DNA of 64,000 bases from Schistosoma haematobium (GCF_000699445.3 NC_067195.1:87058569-87122568); one strand, 5' to 3'; positions 1 through 10,444 are shown, counted from the stretch's first letter. The notes: a model not told the origin generated them from the letters alone. Numbers and translations are program-made.

Positions 1-363
1 CAACAGCTTACTAAGTGACAGAAAAAACAATTTCTAGTTGAAATGGAAATTAGGAAAAGACGTTAGATGTAGATAGAACATACATTACGGAGATCATCAA
101 ACTAAATCATGAGGCAAGCATTTACTGTCTGGAATCGTGAAGGGAAACGAAAAAGTGAGTGGTCGAACAACGCAGTGCGTCAAAAATCGGAAGTAGACAT
201 GAAGAGAATCAATAGCTACTGGAAACAACTGGTAAGGAAATAGAAGCAGATACGAAAAGAATGAATAACAACTGGATAGATGTGGAAAGGATTGCCCAGG
301 ACAAGGTTGGATGGAGAGTGATGATGGGCGGCCTATGCTCCTCCACGACGTGTGGTAACAGTC
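1..363 (+). mobile_element. RTE/SR2-like non-LTR retrotransposon, 3' fragment
   Basis: This is the C-terminal coding end of an RTE-type element, recognisable from the shared module that ends in 'gcggcctatgctcc' and would be followed by a GTAAG tail. The open frame is broken. The Lys/Arg-rich segment before the end is partly duplicated: 'gaagtagacatgaagagaat' near 190 recurs as a diverged copy near 245. It runs off the left end of the window and lies in an intron of the potassium-channel gene. Confidence 0.8.
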
Positions 364-660
364 GTTATTTCAATTAACTGTACAACCTACTCAAGTACGT
401 TTATGAAAAGTTTGCGACCTATTCACTGTACACGTTACAAAAGTGCCTTATCAGAGACATCGTGGTTGCTGATAATATGCAGCGGAAAAAAGTACATTGT
501 TCAGATGTCGACTTCTGAAATGCTAATATCCAACTTGTGATCATTCAATATGTTATCATCAGGATAGATCAAGAAATAAGAAATGAGAAACTTATTGAAA
601 TACTTCGTGTTGACAACTCTATATTGTACCAATGATCGAATAATGAATAAGGCTTATAAT
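364..660. repeat. Interspersed repeat U4, uninterrupted copy
   Basis: This unassigned sequence shares a segment with 44935-45440: 'cagatgtcgacttctgaa', then the 'caagaaat' region, then 'gaaatacttcgtgttga'. This copy is continuous where the other carries a MITE, so it is an empty site (see the entry at 45089-45384). No coding capacity is seen. The last 25 bases before the exon are AT-rich intron. Confidence 0.6.
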
Positions 661-687
661 TGTTATTATTATTTATTGTTCACTTAC

Positions 688-1007
688 CATTACCGCTTTT
701 TCTGGATCGGATTTTGATGAATCATGAAATCGTGAACTTGAACTCGTGTTTAAATTTTGAAAATTTGATAAACTTGGTGAATTATATTGTTCCATTTGAT
801 TTGATACTTCTGTATCATCATTAATTGCACCACTAGTACTATCAGCACCACCACCACCACCACCGCCACCACTACATACTGTTAGTCGATTACTACGATA
901 TACAGTTAATGCAGAATTTTGTGCTGATGTTTGTGATGTAGATAATTGTTGCAGAACTGAACGATTTCGTGTAACTGAACGTGCTAATCGAGCAAATTTA
1001 CTTAAAC
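688..1007 (-). CDS. EAG-type K+ channel, linker exon with Gly/Ser-rich spacer
   Basis: This is the third visible exon of the same channel. It opens with GLSKFARLARSVTRNRSVLQ, which matches the conserved segment just after the PAS domain in eag proteins. It then runs into low-complexity sequence with a run of eight glycines, many Ser/Asn/Thr residues and an acidic patch, ending ...SDPEKAVM. The exon is 320 bp, starts after an AG acceptor (1009-1008) and ends in phase 0 before a GTAAGT donor (687-682). S1-S6, the pore and the cyclic-nucleotide-binding-homology domain must lie beyond the left end of the window. The glycine run comes from a (CCA/CCG)n tract on the plus strand around 848-872. A long unstructured insertion at this point is unusual for EAG channels, as far as I recall the family. 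Confidence 0.9.
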
Positions 1008-1189
1008 CTAAGTGAAATAAGGAAAAAAAAAGATTTTGAGAATAAAATACTTATTTGAAAATGATTGAAAATTATGAATGATTAAAAGTTATTTCTACAA
1101 AGGAAAGTGTTATCGATTATATCATTCATTGGAGCTGTACAGATGTACAAATGCTCTCAGAAGCGGTATATTCATTCTCTTAATTTACT

Positions 1190-1445
1190 AGTTGAATTCA
1201 TGAGTCCATCAAAGCTGGACCATCATGGAAAACCTGGAAGCACTGGATGGCCAAATCGTCCTAGTTTGGGACTCCATAGCAGTGAGCATCCATGATCTCG
1301 CCCGCGGGATACGAATTCAGTACCTATCGGTCTCGCGCACGAACGCTTAACCTTTAGACCACTGAGTCTGCATCCAACGGTGTTAATGTATAATTTCAAT
1401 CAATCCACAATATTGCGCCACCGTACACCATTGTATTTCCTGAAG
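1190..1445 (-). mobile_element. SINE-2 copy, inverted member of a pair
   Basis: This is a tRNA-headed SINE-2 copy on the minus strand. It contains the 3' tail (ttcatgagtccatc...), a hammerhead remnant near 1229-1280, a B-box relative and an A-box relative (gaccactgagtctgc on +). The ribozyme core is mutated (CTATGGA, GATT), so it should be inactive. It abuts the plus-strand copy at 1445, forming a head-to-head pair. Confidence 0.75.
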
Positions 1446-1730
1446 TTCTGGTGAGAGGCTGTTTCCAGTGGAGTTTAACCGTGTTTGCTGTGAGATAATA
1501 ATTCACTGAAGACAATGGTGGACGGTGGCGCAGTTTCGTCAATTGGTTGAAGTTAGACATTAACACCGGTAGATGCCAGACCAGGGATGTAGAATTTGAG
1601 CGTTCTAGCGCAAAGCCGAGTATCCTGGGTTTGAGTCATGTTTACGGGATCGTGTATGCGTACTGCTGAGGAGAACTGTTAGATTTGTACTCGTAATGGA
1701 TTAATCTCATTTATAGTAAAATTAAAGGTT
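1446..1730 (+). mobile_element. SINE-2 copy, degenerate
   Basis: This plus-strand partner of the preceding copy has the 5' leader (gagataataattcactgaag, then gttgaagttagacattaaca) and a degraded tRNA-like head. It has 'tgctgagga' near 1659, after which the ribozyme and tail are lost. Confidence 0.7.
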
Positions 1731-2329
1731 AGGGAGAACCAAACAAACACATTAACTTTATATTGGCTTTCTAATCGAACCGATTGGCTGAGTGAGAAAT
1801 TATGATGAAATATCATCAGAAACGATTACCCCAAGTAGTGCTCGTCAAGGTTGTCCACTCAAGTACACAGTTCTAAGTTGTTGCTAACTGACTGGTTAAA
1901 GGTTAGGGGGAACTGAAAAGTTGTATTAAATTAGAATGTTATACACTGTACACTACTCATCCTTGTTTCTCAATGGTATCTTAACTAGATTCAATTGATT
2001 AATAATACTATATACACACTGAATTAGACTCCACTAAGCCTTATCACCAAAATTTTGCGGGTTTCAAGTATTCACTAATGATAGTATGTAAGTTTCAGAT
2101 GGATGTCTGGAACTTTTTATTGGGGATGTGACTGAATTGTTAATCACAATTTATCGATCACTTGACTGCTAGACCGAATAGTGATCCCGTTAATTCATTG
2201 AAAAACAGACGAGTGGATTAAAAGTTGACGGGTATTTGAAATGACTTTGCTGAAACTGAGACACAAAATTACTTGATTGATTCTCTTGGATAACAGTTGC
2301 TAGGAAGTAATAAACTAGAGATGGTGGAG
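1731..2329. other. Unassigned intronic sequence
   Basis: This AT-rich intron sequence has short frames only. I see no recognisable repeat, RNA gene or exon in it. Confidence 0.5.
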
Positions 2330-2890
2330 AAGGTTTGTAGCTCAGGTGGATGATTTTGGTGGAGTTTTGTTCTCTGAGCTGGATGGTTTGGTCGTGGAGC
2401 TTTCATCGTTCTTCTGAACGACATCATCAGCACAAACTTCAGATAGAAGTGAAGTGTTTGAATTTCTCCATATGTGTCTCAAAGCTTGTTCTGTGCACCT
2501 CGACGTTGATTGGTTCTTACTGACCTTAAATTTGTCGTTGTTTACTTCTTTGTTTTGGTTGTGTCTCCCATTGTTTTGATTTTTGTTCTTATGTTTGTGC
2601 ATGATTTTTCTGATTGGTTGATAAATTGGATTGATTTCAATATGCTTGTTGATTGCTGATTGACCTGAGTGTCAGGCTTCTAAAAATTCTCTGGTGTTTT
2701 TGGAGTTTCCTCTGTCTAAGATTTCCACATTTTTCCAGTCGAATGAGTGTCCGCAGTTGTCCACGTGTATTGAGATAAATGAAGAGATATCATGGCGTTT
2801 GACTGCTAATTGATGTTCATGTAGGCGAAGGTGAAGGGGGCGTCCACTTTGTCCGATGTAGTGTTTTTCGCAGTTGGCACAATTTATCAA
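2330..2890 (-). mobile_element. Penelope-like element 3' end, left arm of inverted repeat
   Basis: On the minus strand this encodes the C-terminal GIY-YIG endonuclease region of a Penelope-like element: NCANCEKHYIGQSGRPLHLR, then EHQLAVKRHD, ending FLEA before a stop. A second frame, rich in Lys/Asn (start at 2602), and the 3' untranslated tail follow. The domain nicks target DNA for reverse transcription in this element class. The arm is almost a perfect reverse complement of 3279-3809. The one coding difference I see is Cys here versus Tyr in the right arm, in the CxxC-like NCANC motif. Confidence 0.85.
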
Positions 2891-3817
2891 ATTCTCAACT
2901 ACAATAGCAACAACCCCAGAGCTCACAAAATCAACTGCGTACACAATTTGTTCAAGAGGGCGAGGACACACTGCAGCACACTGGCAGCACGAAGAAATGA
3001 AGAGAAATACCTAAAAGATGTATTTCAGAAGAACGGCTACCCCATCAACTTCATCAAAAAATACCAACCGCACGCAGCATTAGAACTCAAGTCAAGCACA
3101 AAAATCAACAAAAGGATCACCCCACCATATATACAAGGAATATCAGAAACCGCGACGAGACTGCTGAAAACCTTCGGAATAGGTGTGGCACACAAACCGA
3201 CAAAATCACTACAATCAATCCTATGCAAACCAAAAGATGAAATAACAAAGGAAAACAAATCAAACATCATCTACAAGATAAATTGTGCCAACTACGAAAA
3301 ACACTACATCGGACAAAGTGGACGCCCCCTTCACCTTCGCCTACATGAACATCAATTAGCAGTCAAACGCCATGATATCTCTTCATTTATCTCAATACAC
3401 GTGGACAACTGCGGACACTCATTCGACTGGAAAAATGTGGAAATCTTAGACAGAGGAAACTCCAAAAACACCAGAGAATTTTTAGAAGCCTGACACTCAG
3501 GTCAATCAGCAATCAACAAGCATATTGAAATCAATCCAATTTATCAACCAATCAGAAAAATCATGCACAAACATAAGAACAAAAATCAAAACAATGGGAG
3601 ACACAACCAAAACAAAGAAGTAAACAACGACAAATTTAAGGTCAGTAAGAACCAATCAACGTCGAGGTGCACAGAACAAGCTTTGAGACACATATGGAGA
3701 AATTCAAACACTTCACTTCTATCTGAAGTTTGTGCTGATGATGTCGTTCAGAAGAACGATGAAAGCTCCACGACCAAACCATCCAGCTCAGAGAACAAAA
3801 CTCCACCAAAAAAGTAA
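2891..3817 (+). mobile_element. Penelope-like element C-terminal region (GIY-YIG), right arm
   Basis: On the plus strand this runs from the end of the reverse-transcriptase region (HNLFKRARTHC..., KDVFQKNGYPINFIKKYQPH) through a linker into the GIY-YIG domain (YIGQSGRPLHLR, EHQLAVKRHD). The domain ends at a stop near 3493, followed by the second Lys/Asn-rich frame 3563-3817. Order and motifs match Penelope-like retroelements. The element is 5'-truncated, since no reverse-transcriptase catalytic block is present. Positions 3279-3809 mirror 2330-2890, with about 390 bp of unique sequence between the arms. Confidence 0.85.
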
Positions 3818-3894
3818 TAAACTAGGCTTTATAATAACGTATCAGTCTCACTTATTCACGGTTACTTTTAAGCTAACAGCTTGTTTTTATTCAT

Positions 3895-4135
3895 TTGTTT
3901 GTTTGAATATCTCCGGTTTAGTGATCTGTAGGTTAAGCTTTCGTGCCGAGACCGATAGTTCATGGGTTTGAATCTCGCCGAGTGGGATCGTGGATGCGCA
4001 TTGCTGAGGAGTCCTATACTAGAACGAAATGGCCGTCAAGTACTTTCATCAGAATTTCCATGGTGGTATAGCTTCATGGGACTTATGAATTCAACTATTA
4101 AATCACTATAATGTATCCACACAATCCCTCTCTGA
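3895..4135 (+). mobile_element. SINE-2 copy with hammerhead core
   Basis: This copy has a tRNA-like head with a B box (gggtttgaatctcgc), then CTGAGGA at 4004-4010, a weakened stem II, GAAA, and the tail (tccatggtggtatagcttca). The catalytic bases are kept, but stem I and stem II carry mismatches, so activity is doubtful. Confidence 0.8.
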
Positions 4136-4435
4136 TTAAAGATTATTTATTCAATATAGGTTAACTATCGCTCAGAACATGATATGATTTTAGAGATCAA
4201 CTACCTACATCAGTTTTAATGGGTATTTTGGAAAATTTTCTATTTAGACTAATATCAAGCAAGAAACTGTTAAATGCCGGATGAATAGATGTTTCATTCT
4301 TGTGTTGGAATTACTATCGAACAATTCACACGAACTAATTTACAAATAACAGTGTACTGAATTTTTAGACTTTAAAAAAAAGCATATTTAGGGTGCAATT
4401 AAATAGCCAACTTAAGTAAATCAGTTTAATTATTA
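4136..4435. other. Unassigned AT-rich sequence
   Basis: I see nothing recognisable here. The sequence is AT-rich with no coding frame of note. Confidence 0.5.
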
Positions 4436-4439
4436 ATTT

Positions 4440-5265
4440 GTCATATATATGTCAGTCAGTCAGCTACAACGTAGGATCAGGCACAGATATATGGCATCGA
4501 TTCAAGTTGTCATACCTCATTAGCCCAACAACATGAACACTGAATTCATATAAGTACTTAATTCAATGATAGTAATATATAAAAGAAAGATAGTGTATAA
4601 GGATATAATAAAGGAAGAAAGAATTAGTTCGTAGAAAGAAAGATATAAAGCAATATTAATCTCATAGTTTAAGCGAAGACAAAGAGTCTATACACCTACA
4701 CTGCTGTGATCGATTCTGAACCATGTCACCAAGAGTCTCCAACCATTGATTACGATAGTCCAGCGGACACCAACCAGGTAGTCTGCATCTACTAACATGA
4801 CTACAAGTTAGTGACTTCAAGGACTGATGCCACGTTTTGGTTTGGCCATCCCTAACTTTCTTACAACCATCCCCAACACCAGTTAGCATTGCGCGTCGTG
4901 GTAATCGGTGTTCAGGCATACGTAACACGTGGCCCAACCATCTCAATCGATGAAGATTTACAACCTCATCAACTGATTTACCATCATTCCCTAATACCCT
5001 GCGCCTAACCTCACTATTACTTACCCGGTGATCCTAGTAGATGCGAGCAATATTTCTAAGACATATGTGATCAAATACTAGTAGCTTACGAGTAACTTCA
5101 ACTCTTAATGACCACACTTTGCATCCGTAAAGTAAAACAGAATGAACTAATGCACAGTATACTCGTTTCTTAATTGACAGACGGATATCTCACCTTCGTC
5201 GTAGGTGACGTAAGTTGGCAAAAGCCAAACGAGCTTTCTCAATATACATGAGCTGTCATTCAACC
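4440..5265 (-). mobile_element. Non-LTR retrotransposon (second family), 3' part
   Basis: On the minus strand this encodes the C-terminal tail of a reverse-transcriptase polyprotein. RWLGHVLRMPEHRLPRRAML and a Trp/Gln-rich WLETLGDMVQNRSQ end are typical of the region after the RT domain in non-LTR elements. Upstream sequence back to 5265 continues the same module with frameshifts. The 3' end carries CAGT/CTGA-type repeats (near 4450-4464), unlike the GTAAG tail of the RTE copies. Related fragments lie at 12570, 31490, 33820, 49380 and 53989. The exact clade is not determined. Confidence 0.75.
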
Positions 5266-5924
5266 GGATGTATTAATTATCAGTTATACTGATATTTGTA
5301 TATCAAGTTATTAATTATTTACAATTATTTCGTCCCTTTTTTTCCTCTTCTTCTTCTTCTTCTCCTGGAATTTCTTTTTTTCATAAAGGTCATAACAAAA
5401 CTTGTATTTTGTTTATATATACATACACACACACACACACCCATTTTCCTTGACAATTCTCAGTTGATTTACCTTTTAAAGTTCATTTTCATCAAGTTTA
5501 AACTAGATCATTATGGTTTGTTTTTGTTTCAGTAAAATTAAGAGAAGAGGCGGCGACGGGTGGAGGGGGGCGGGATGATATTGAAATGAAATTTCTAGTT
5601 ACTTTTATTAATTGAATGTTTTTTTCTGTTTGTCATTCCATAAACTGAAATAGTGTAGGTCGGGAGAAAAAAAAATTGTTGTTTTTTTCTATTTTTCACA
5701 CGATTTATTCCTTAATGTTGCTATGAGATTGTTTCATTTGAATAGGAATGAATTGTGATGAGATATTTATTAAAGAAATTAAGGAGTACTGGATGGCTGG
5801 CTGGCTATAAGGTTCTAGTATAAGACCCGATAGGAGAATATACCTAAGTTCACACTTAGAGGTGTGTGTGTGTGTGCATATGTGTGTTACCATTTATAAG
5901 AAATTCATGAAGTTTACATTTCTT
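5266..5924. repeat. Low-complexity tracts
   Basis: This stretch holds CTT/TTC runs near 5343-5365, a (CA)n tract near 5424-5442 and a (GT)n tract near 5863-5876, with poly-T and a G-rich patch (5550-5575). No gene is visible. Confidence 0.7.
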
Positions 5925-6800
5925 AATACTTACTAACTTATGCCTGTTACCTAACATCATGGAGGAATATAGGCCACTCATTATCATTCTTCATTTAATT
6001 CTGTCCTGGACAATTCTTTCTAGTTATTTCCAGTTGCTGTTCATCCTTTTCATATCTGCTTCCAATTCTCGACAGTGTACACTTTGGTCTCTCTCTTTTT
6101 TTGTTTCCCTTCAGGATCCCGAGTTACCGATTGCCTAATAATGCAGTTTGATGATTTCCGTAATATGTATCCTATCCACTTCCAATGTCTTTTCTTAATT
6201 TCCTCTTCATTTGCAATTTGGTTTGTTCTCTCACACAGTAAGCTGTTGCTGATGATATCCGGCCAACATTGGACATTCAGTATCTTACGTAGGCAACTGT
6301 TTATAAATACTTGTATCTATTTGACGATAGATGTAGTAGTTCTCGAAGTTCAGCTCCATACAGTAGAACTGTGTTGACGTTCATATTGAATATTGTGACT
6401 TTTATATTGGTTGACAGACTGTTGTTTTGAGTTCCATATGTTGTTCAATTGTAGGGATGTTGTTCTTAATTTGCCACTCCTTACCTTTACATCTCATCGT
6501 TCATTGATGGTAATGCTACGCATGTGTGTGAAATATTCCATCTATTCCTGAGTTTCTCCATCAAGTGTGAGTGAATTAATGTTCACCATGTTGTACTTGA
6601 AGATGTTGCTTTTTCCTTTATGTATGTTGAAGCCTACTGATACAGAGGCTGCTGCTACATTATTTGTCTTCATTTGTATTTGTTCGTGTGTATGGGATAA
6701 GAGATCTAGGTCATCTGTGAGGTTCGAATCTTCCAACTGATTCCTTTCTGTGCATTGTATTCCGTACTTTCCCTCAGATGTCGAAATTTCCTAATACAGT
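5925..6800 (-). mobile_element. RTE/SR2-like element, 3' two-thirds of RT C-terminus
   Basis: On the minus strand this covers the region from just before the catalytic block (SEGKYGIQCTE-like, then DDLDLLSHTHEQIQMKTNNV) through SVGFNIHKGKSNIFKYN and the tail to the terminal 'gtaacaggc..aagt' end at 5930. Several frameshifts and stops interrupt it. It is adjacent to, and diverging from, a 5' end of the same family that starts near 6860. Confidence 0.85.
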
Positions 6801-6859
6801 TTTTTTTAAATAATCTATGACCATCACTTCTTGTTCTCGATTTATGGACCCCATCAGTT

Positions 6860-7225
6860 ATATCATTACAATAACTCCGCCTGAAGCCCCTCTGGGACTA
6901 ATGCTGGTTACAAGCTCGAATAAAGGAGGAGGGTTGAGCACAGGGTTAGTGACCTTCATCATGCAAAAAAAATAACTCGCTAAAAAACCATAACCAGAAA
7001 AAATAATTCAAATCATTTAAATTGTGCCCTGGGAGTTAGAAGATCTTCATTTAGAAGAGTTATGATGCTCCATGATGAAAGCCGAGTTCCTTCAGATGTC
7101 ACGAGGTTGGTGCCCCTTCTGACAATCAGAGCAACCATTAATTTAGGTACATGGAACGCTCGTACAATGTGAGGGACCGGAAGAGTCTTCCAAATAGCTG
7201 CAGAACTAATATGAACACGCTATCT
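6860..7225 (+). mobile_element. RTE/SR2-like element, 5' end fragment
   Basis: This matches the 5' untranslated region of the element at 34328 ('gagggttgagcacagggtta', 'tgccctgggagttagaag', 'gaaagccgagttcctt') and the start of the endonuclease domain (around 7150-7200, IGTWNARTM-like). It stops abruptly near 7225. Together with the fragment ending at 6800 it looks like two insertions or an inverted rearrangement. Confidence 0.8.
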
Positions 7226-7394
7226 TGCGTCACTTAAACCGTTGACAACACTAAAAGCTGACCGATAGAACTCAATCACTGCTAGAATAAGCATGATATT
7301 TTTGTTGCTAACCAGTGATTAGTCGATATGCAACATTAAGTTTAGTTAATACTCATGAAAACTTTATGTTTGAATAGTGACCAAATGGTAGCTA

Positions 7395-7600
7395 GTTGAA
7401 GGTAGTCAGCAGGAAACCCTGGATTTAAGTTTCGTGCTATTTGGCACTCATCAGCAAGGTGTACCTGTGATCTTGAGGGGGCTGATGTTCCTTGACAGAT
7501 CGATCCCGTTTTACCCATCTTCACAATCAGAGACGTTACCACTGAGCTACTCGGGCCACCAAGTGATCAATCAATTGCGAATACACCTCAGTCTTACAGA
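7395..7600 (-). mobile_element. SINE-3 copy, minus strand
   Basis: This is a third tRNA-headed repeat. On the minus strand it has a good A box (TAGCTCAGTGGTAACG, 7550-7535), a B-box-like GGGATCGATC, then a hammerhead (7459-7417) and the tail gttgactacc. It is head-to-head with the copy that starts near 7605. Confidence 0.8.
7417..7459 (-). ncRNA. Hammerhead ribozyme of SINE-3, near-intact
   Basis: Stem I is CCTTG/CAGGG (one G-U). The core is CTGATGA. Stem II is GTGC/GCAC closing CAAATA. GAAA follows, then a weak stem III (ACTTAAAT, with a C-A mismatch) and a cleavable ATC at 7422. All core bases are present; the weak stem III could lower activity. Confidence 0.7.
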
Positions 7601-7604
7601 AGGT

Positions 7605-7930
7605 CATTCGCGGCACGGATAGCCCAGTGATAACTTTTCTGGCTGTGAAGCTGGGTGACATGGGATGGAATCCGTCAAGGAGCATCAGTCCCCTTAAGAT
7701 TACAGTTAAACCTTGCTGACGAGTGCCAAGTGGCACGAAACCTAGGTCTAAAGTTTCCTGTTGACTACCTCCAACCATCATCATATCTCAACATAATGCA
7801 TTCAATGTCGAATCACCTAGATTGTTGGCCACATTGCAACTTGATTGATAGGATTCGATTTGCATTCAGGAAGACCTGACACACATGAAAATAATCACCA
7901 ACCTGTGATCAGTCAATTGGGTAACTAGTT
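7605..7930 (+). mobile_element. SINE-3 copy, near full length
   Basis: This copy contains a tRNA-like head (tagcccagtgataac, B-box-like gggatggaatcc), an intact hammerhead (7708-7756) and the long tail (gttgactacctccaac ... gtggccacattgcaac-like ... gatcagtcaattg). Other members lie at 15777-15920 (tail only), 61465-61690 and 61690-61830. Confidence 0.82.
7708..7756 (+). ncRNA. Hammerhead ribozyme of SINE-3, apparently intact
   Basis: This is a type I hammerhead by inspection. Stem I pairs AAACCTTG (7708-7715) with TAAAGTTT (7749-7756), with one C-A mismatch and one G-U. The core CTGACGA is at 7716-7722. Stem II is a perfect five-pair GTGCC/GGCAC around AAGT. GAAA is at 7737-7740, followed by a palindromic stem III (ACCTAGGT). 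Predicted cleavage is after C7748 (GTC). All catalytic positions match the family consensus. Confidence 0.82.
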
Positions 7931-8224
7931 AGTTTCTATGCAATTGTATTTGTTTGATTTTCTACTTGAATGCATGAAATAATGATTATATTAAATGGTA
8001 GATAATATTAGTCTATCACTAATTAAATTTAATTACTACCTGGTTTGATATGGTGATATTTCTCATTATGATATTACGTGATAAAAACCTCACAAAGAAA
8101 ATTAGATCTGAACATAATCATACTGTAATAATGAGTGTTAAACAATATGAAATCGCCGTAGTTGAACTCAGTGCGTAATTTGATGAGGATTAACAAAAAT
8201 CAGAATAATAATTTTACATCGGCA
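7931..8224. other. Unassigned AT-rich sequence
   Basis: No repeat or gene is recognised in this AT-rich stretch. Confidence 0.5.
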
Positions 8225-8300
8225 CATGTTAGTAAATCCAGCTGACGAGCCGCAAATAAGACGAAACACGCGTACTGGGTTTCGCTGTTAGTCACTATCC
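8225..8300 (+). mobile_element. Smalpha fragment with hammerhead
   Basis: This short piece of the Smalpha repeat is centred on its ribozyme. It has stem I TCCAG/CTGGG, core CTGACGA (8242-8248), a weak stem II, GAAA (8263-8266) and cleavage trinucleotide GTA ending at 8274. Downstream 'ctatccatcgttta' is the start of the Smalpha tail. Stem II has two mismatches, so activity is uncertain. Confidence 0.8.
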
Positions 8301-8330
8301 ATCGTTTATTCCCGACCGTTGTTGATACCT

Positions 8331-8830
8331 TGACATGGTGGTCGGTTTTACATGTCGCAATGAAACAATCTAGCTATACCAGTTGGAACAAACGTTCCTT
8401 AAGATCCTACCGTGCCAGACAGGTCGGTTGAAGAGCGGTAAGACATCCGAGGTGTGATGGGAGTAGGGTGTTTCCTTCACACAACTAGCATAACAGCAAT
8501 GCTGCCCTCCCGCAAAGGAAAGATAGGATTAGAAAACGTCAACTCTGAAAATGCACACCTCACCTTATCCCACGGATATCTGTCTGTGGTGGTAATGTCT
8601 GAACAAGTATGGAACTAACACGGAAATTACTCACAGGAATGTCGTGTTTGATTGACATCAAGCAGTTTTCCCTTGGGCACTGCAGGCATGCTCTAAGGTC
8701 ACTAAGACCACCCCTAACTCAATTTGCTTTTCAGATCCCTGTAGAAGAACTTTTTCACGGTGTGGGCAACCGGGAACTAATAACCGCTCTCATACCTCTA
8801 ACAGCACTCAAGACCACTGTATTCATATTC
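8331..8830 (+). repeat. Unidentified interspersed repeat U1, copy 1
   Basis: This GC-richer repeat of about 500 bp is closely shared with 15385-16054 (for example 'ttaagatcctaccgtgccag', 'cagcaatgctgccctcccgc', 'gaacaagtatggaactaaca'). Both copies contain the short frame ...FLHTTSITAMLPSRKGK...SEQVWN before a stop, which may be a degraded transposon coding piece. I do not recognise the protein. Confidence 0.7.
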
Positions 8831-9419
8831 AACTTCCCTCTTCAATTCCTATTATTCCTTCTGACTGACTATCCATCTTTGATCATAATGCTTGTGATTT
8901 AAGACAATACATTACAAATGCTTATTAATTTAGATGAAATGTGTAGAGGGAATGTACTGACAAGGTACAGTAATTCATTATTTTGAGGGAAATAGGATTG
9001 CTTAGGTATATTGCGAATTTACCAAATGAATCACATTGAGGTAAAGGATAGGGTACTTTTCTAAAAAAAGGACAGACTTTTGATAGATCAAAATATATAT
9101 TACAAGCATGTTTCCACATCTTAAAGGAAGTAAATCAATCTATGCTATGAGTTATGTTGTAAGATGTAATCATCCCATTTGAAATTCATGAAGTGATCAT
9201 AGGCTATGATGAATGACTTTATGTTTCACATATGTTCTACATATTCTCCTAAATCTTAAGTTTAACAAATGAAGTTGAAGTAAATCAAACGTTTCATCTG
9301 ACAATCTAGGCTGAGATTTTACTAATACATTCTTCCTCTTTAATGTCTCATATTAACTCGGCGTCTAAATACTGTGAAATAACTACTCAATCATATTTCT
9401 TAAGTTTGAACAAATCGTT
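8831..9419. other. Unassigned AT-rich sequence
   Basis: Nothing recognisable is seen. Frames are short and AT-rich. Confidence 0.5.
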
Positions 9420-9720
9420 TCTCTAACTGGAAGCAAGATCCCAGCGGAGGAAGAGATCGGGAAGAAGCGCTGGGAGTGAGTAGGACACACACTGAGGAAA
9501 GTACCGAACTGCGTCACAAGGCAAGCCCTCACTTACAATCCTCAGAGTCAAAGGAAAAGAGGAGGATCAAAGAACGCATTACGTCGAGAAATGGAGACAG
9601 ACATGAGAAAAATGAACACAAATTGGATGGAACTAGAAAAAAAGACCCAGGACAGAGTGGGTTAGAGAATTCTGGTTGGCAGCCTATGCTCCATTAGGGC
9701 TGACAGGCGTAAGTAAGTAA
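9420..9720 (+). mobile_element. RTE/SR2-like 3' fragment
   Basis: This is the C-terminal end of an RTE element (aaccagatc-type subfamily with 'gtgggttagagaattctgg') finishing in 'gcgtaagtaagtaagt' at 9709-9722. It is 5'-truncated and frame-disrupted. It lies tail-to-tail with the next element, inside the channel gene's intron. Confidence 0.85.
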
Positions 9721-10095
9721 GTTGAACTCTTGAGATGATCTTTCCAGTTCTTTCCAGTTGTTATTCATCCTTTTCATATCTACTTCTTTTTCCAGATGTA
9801 ATGTGTTCTTTGGGCTTCCTCTCTTCCGTTTCCATTCACGATTCCAAGTTAGAGATTGCCTAGTGATGTAGTTTGATTATTTCCATAATGTATGTCTTAT
9901 CCACTTCCATCGTCTTTGCCTAGTTTCCTCTTCAACTGGAAGCTGGTTTGTTCTCTCTCACAGTGGGCTGTTGCTGATGGTATCTAGCCAATGGATGTTG
10001 AGAATCTTTGGTAGACAACTATTTATAAATATTTGTACCGTCTTGATGATTGTTGTAGTCGTCCTCCAAGTTTCAGCTCCGTTAATGTGAAAGAG
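9721..10095 (-). mobile_element. RTE/SR2-like 3' fragment, minus strand
   Basis: This is a minus-strand copy of the same C-terminal module (cleavage products of an LLYGAE...[21 protein letters not shown] frame), lacking the terminal tail. It ends about 160 bp downstream of the PAS exon at 10254. Confidence 0.82.
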
Positions 10096-10253
10096 GGGAA
10101 ATCGAACTCCATAAGAAGGTTTTTTAAAGTAAAACACGAGTCATGTATACAGTTACATCTATTACACATTTCAGTACATAAAAGTAAATAATTGGTGATT
10201 CCAGCTTTATTTTTCTAAAAACAAGCAAACAAACAGAAATCATGACATTTTAC

Positions 10254-10385
10254 CTTTAACAGTATCTTCATCATCAAATGGTGTTTTCAACGCTGTGATA
10301 TCTCTGAAGGCCAATAGAAATAGTACTACTTCTTCACATTCATTACGAACTGGTGCAACACATACAAGTAACCAAAATGGTAAAC
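10254..10385 (-). CDS. EAG-type K+ channel, second PAS exon
   Basis: This 132-bp exon completes the PAS domain begun at 13203-12973. It is too short to stand out as an open frame on its own. After the split Arg codon it reads LPFWLLVCVAPVRNE, then VVLFLLAFRDITALK and ends in DDEDTVK. FRDITALK followed by an acidic DEDT stretch is characteristic of the EAG subgroup (KCNH1/KCNH5, Drosophila eag) rather than ERG or ELK. It is flanked by an AG acceptor (10387-10386) and a GT donor at 10253. It enters in phase 1 and leaves one base of a Gly codon, which is completed in the exon at 1007. The preceding intron is about 2.6 kb and the following intron about 9.2 kb, both filled with retrotransposon fragments. 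Confidence 0.93.
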
Positions 10386-10444
10386 CTAAAATGTAGAAAT
10401 AAGGGAAATTTGTTTAATTCATGACAATATAATTATTGTGAATT

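Noticed and set aside
2342..2602. Stand-alone Lys/Asn-rich host gene
   Set aside because: The same frame is repeated at 3563-3817 directly after a GIY-YIG frame, so it is the downstream part of a Penelope-like element.
5296..5535. Hydrophobic frame that could be a small membrane protein
   Set aside because: It consists of CTT, CA and T-rich low-complexity sequence with no conserved feature.
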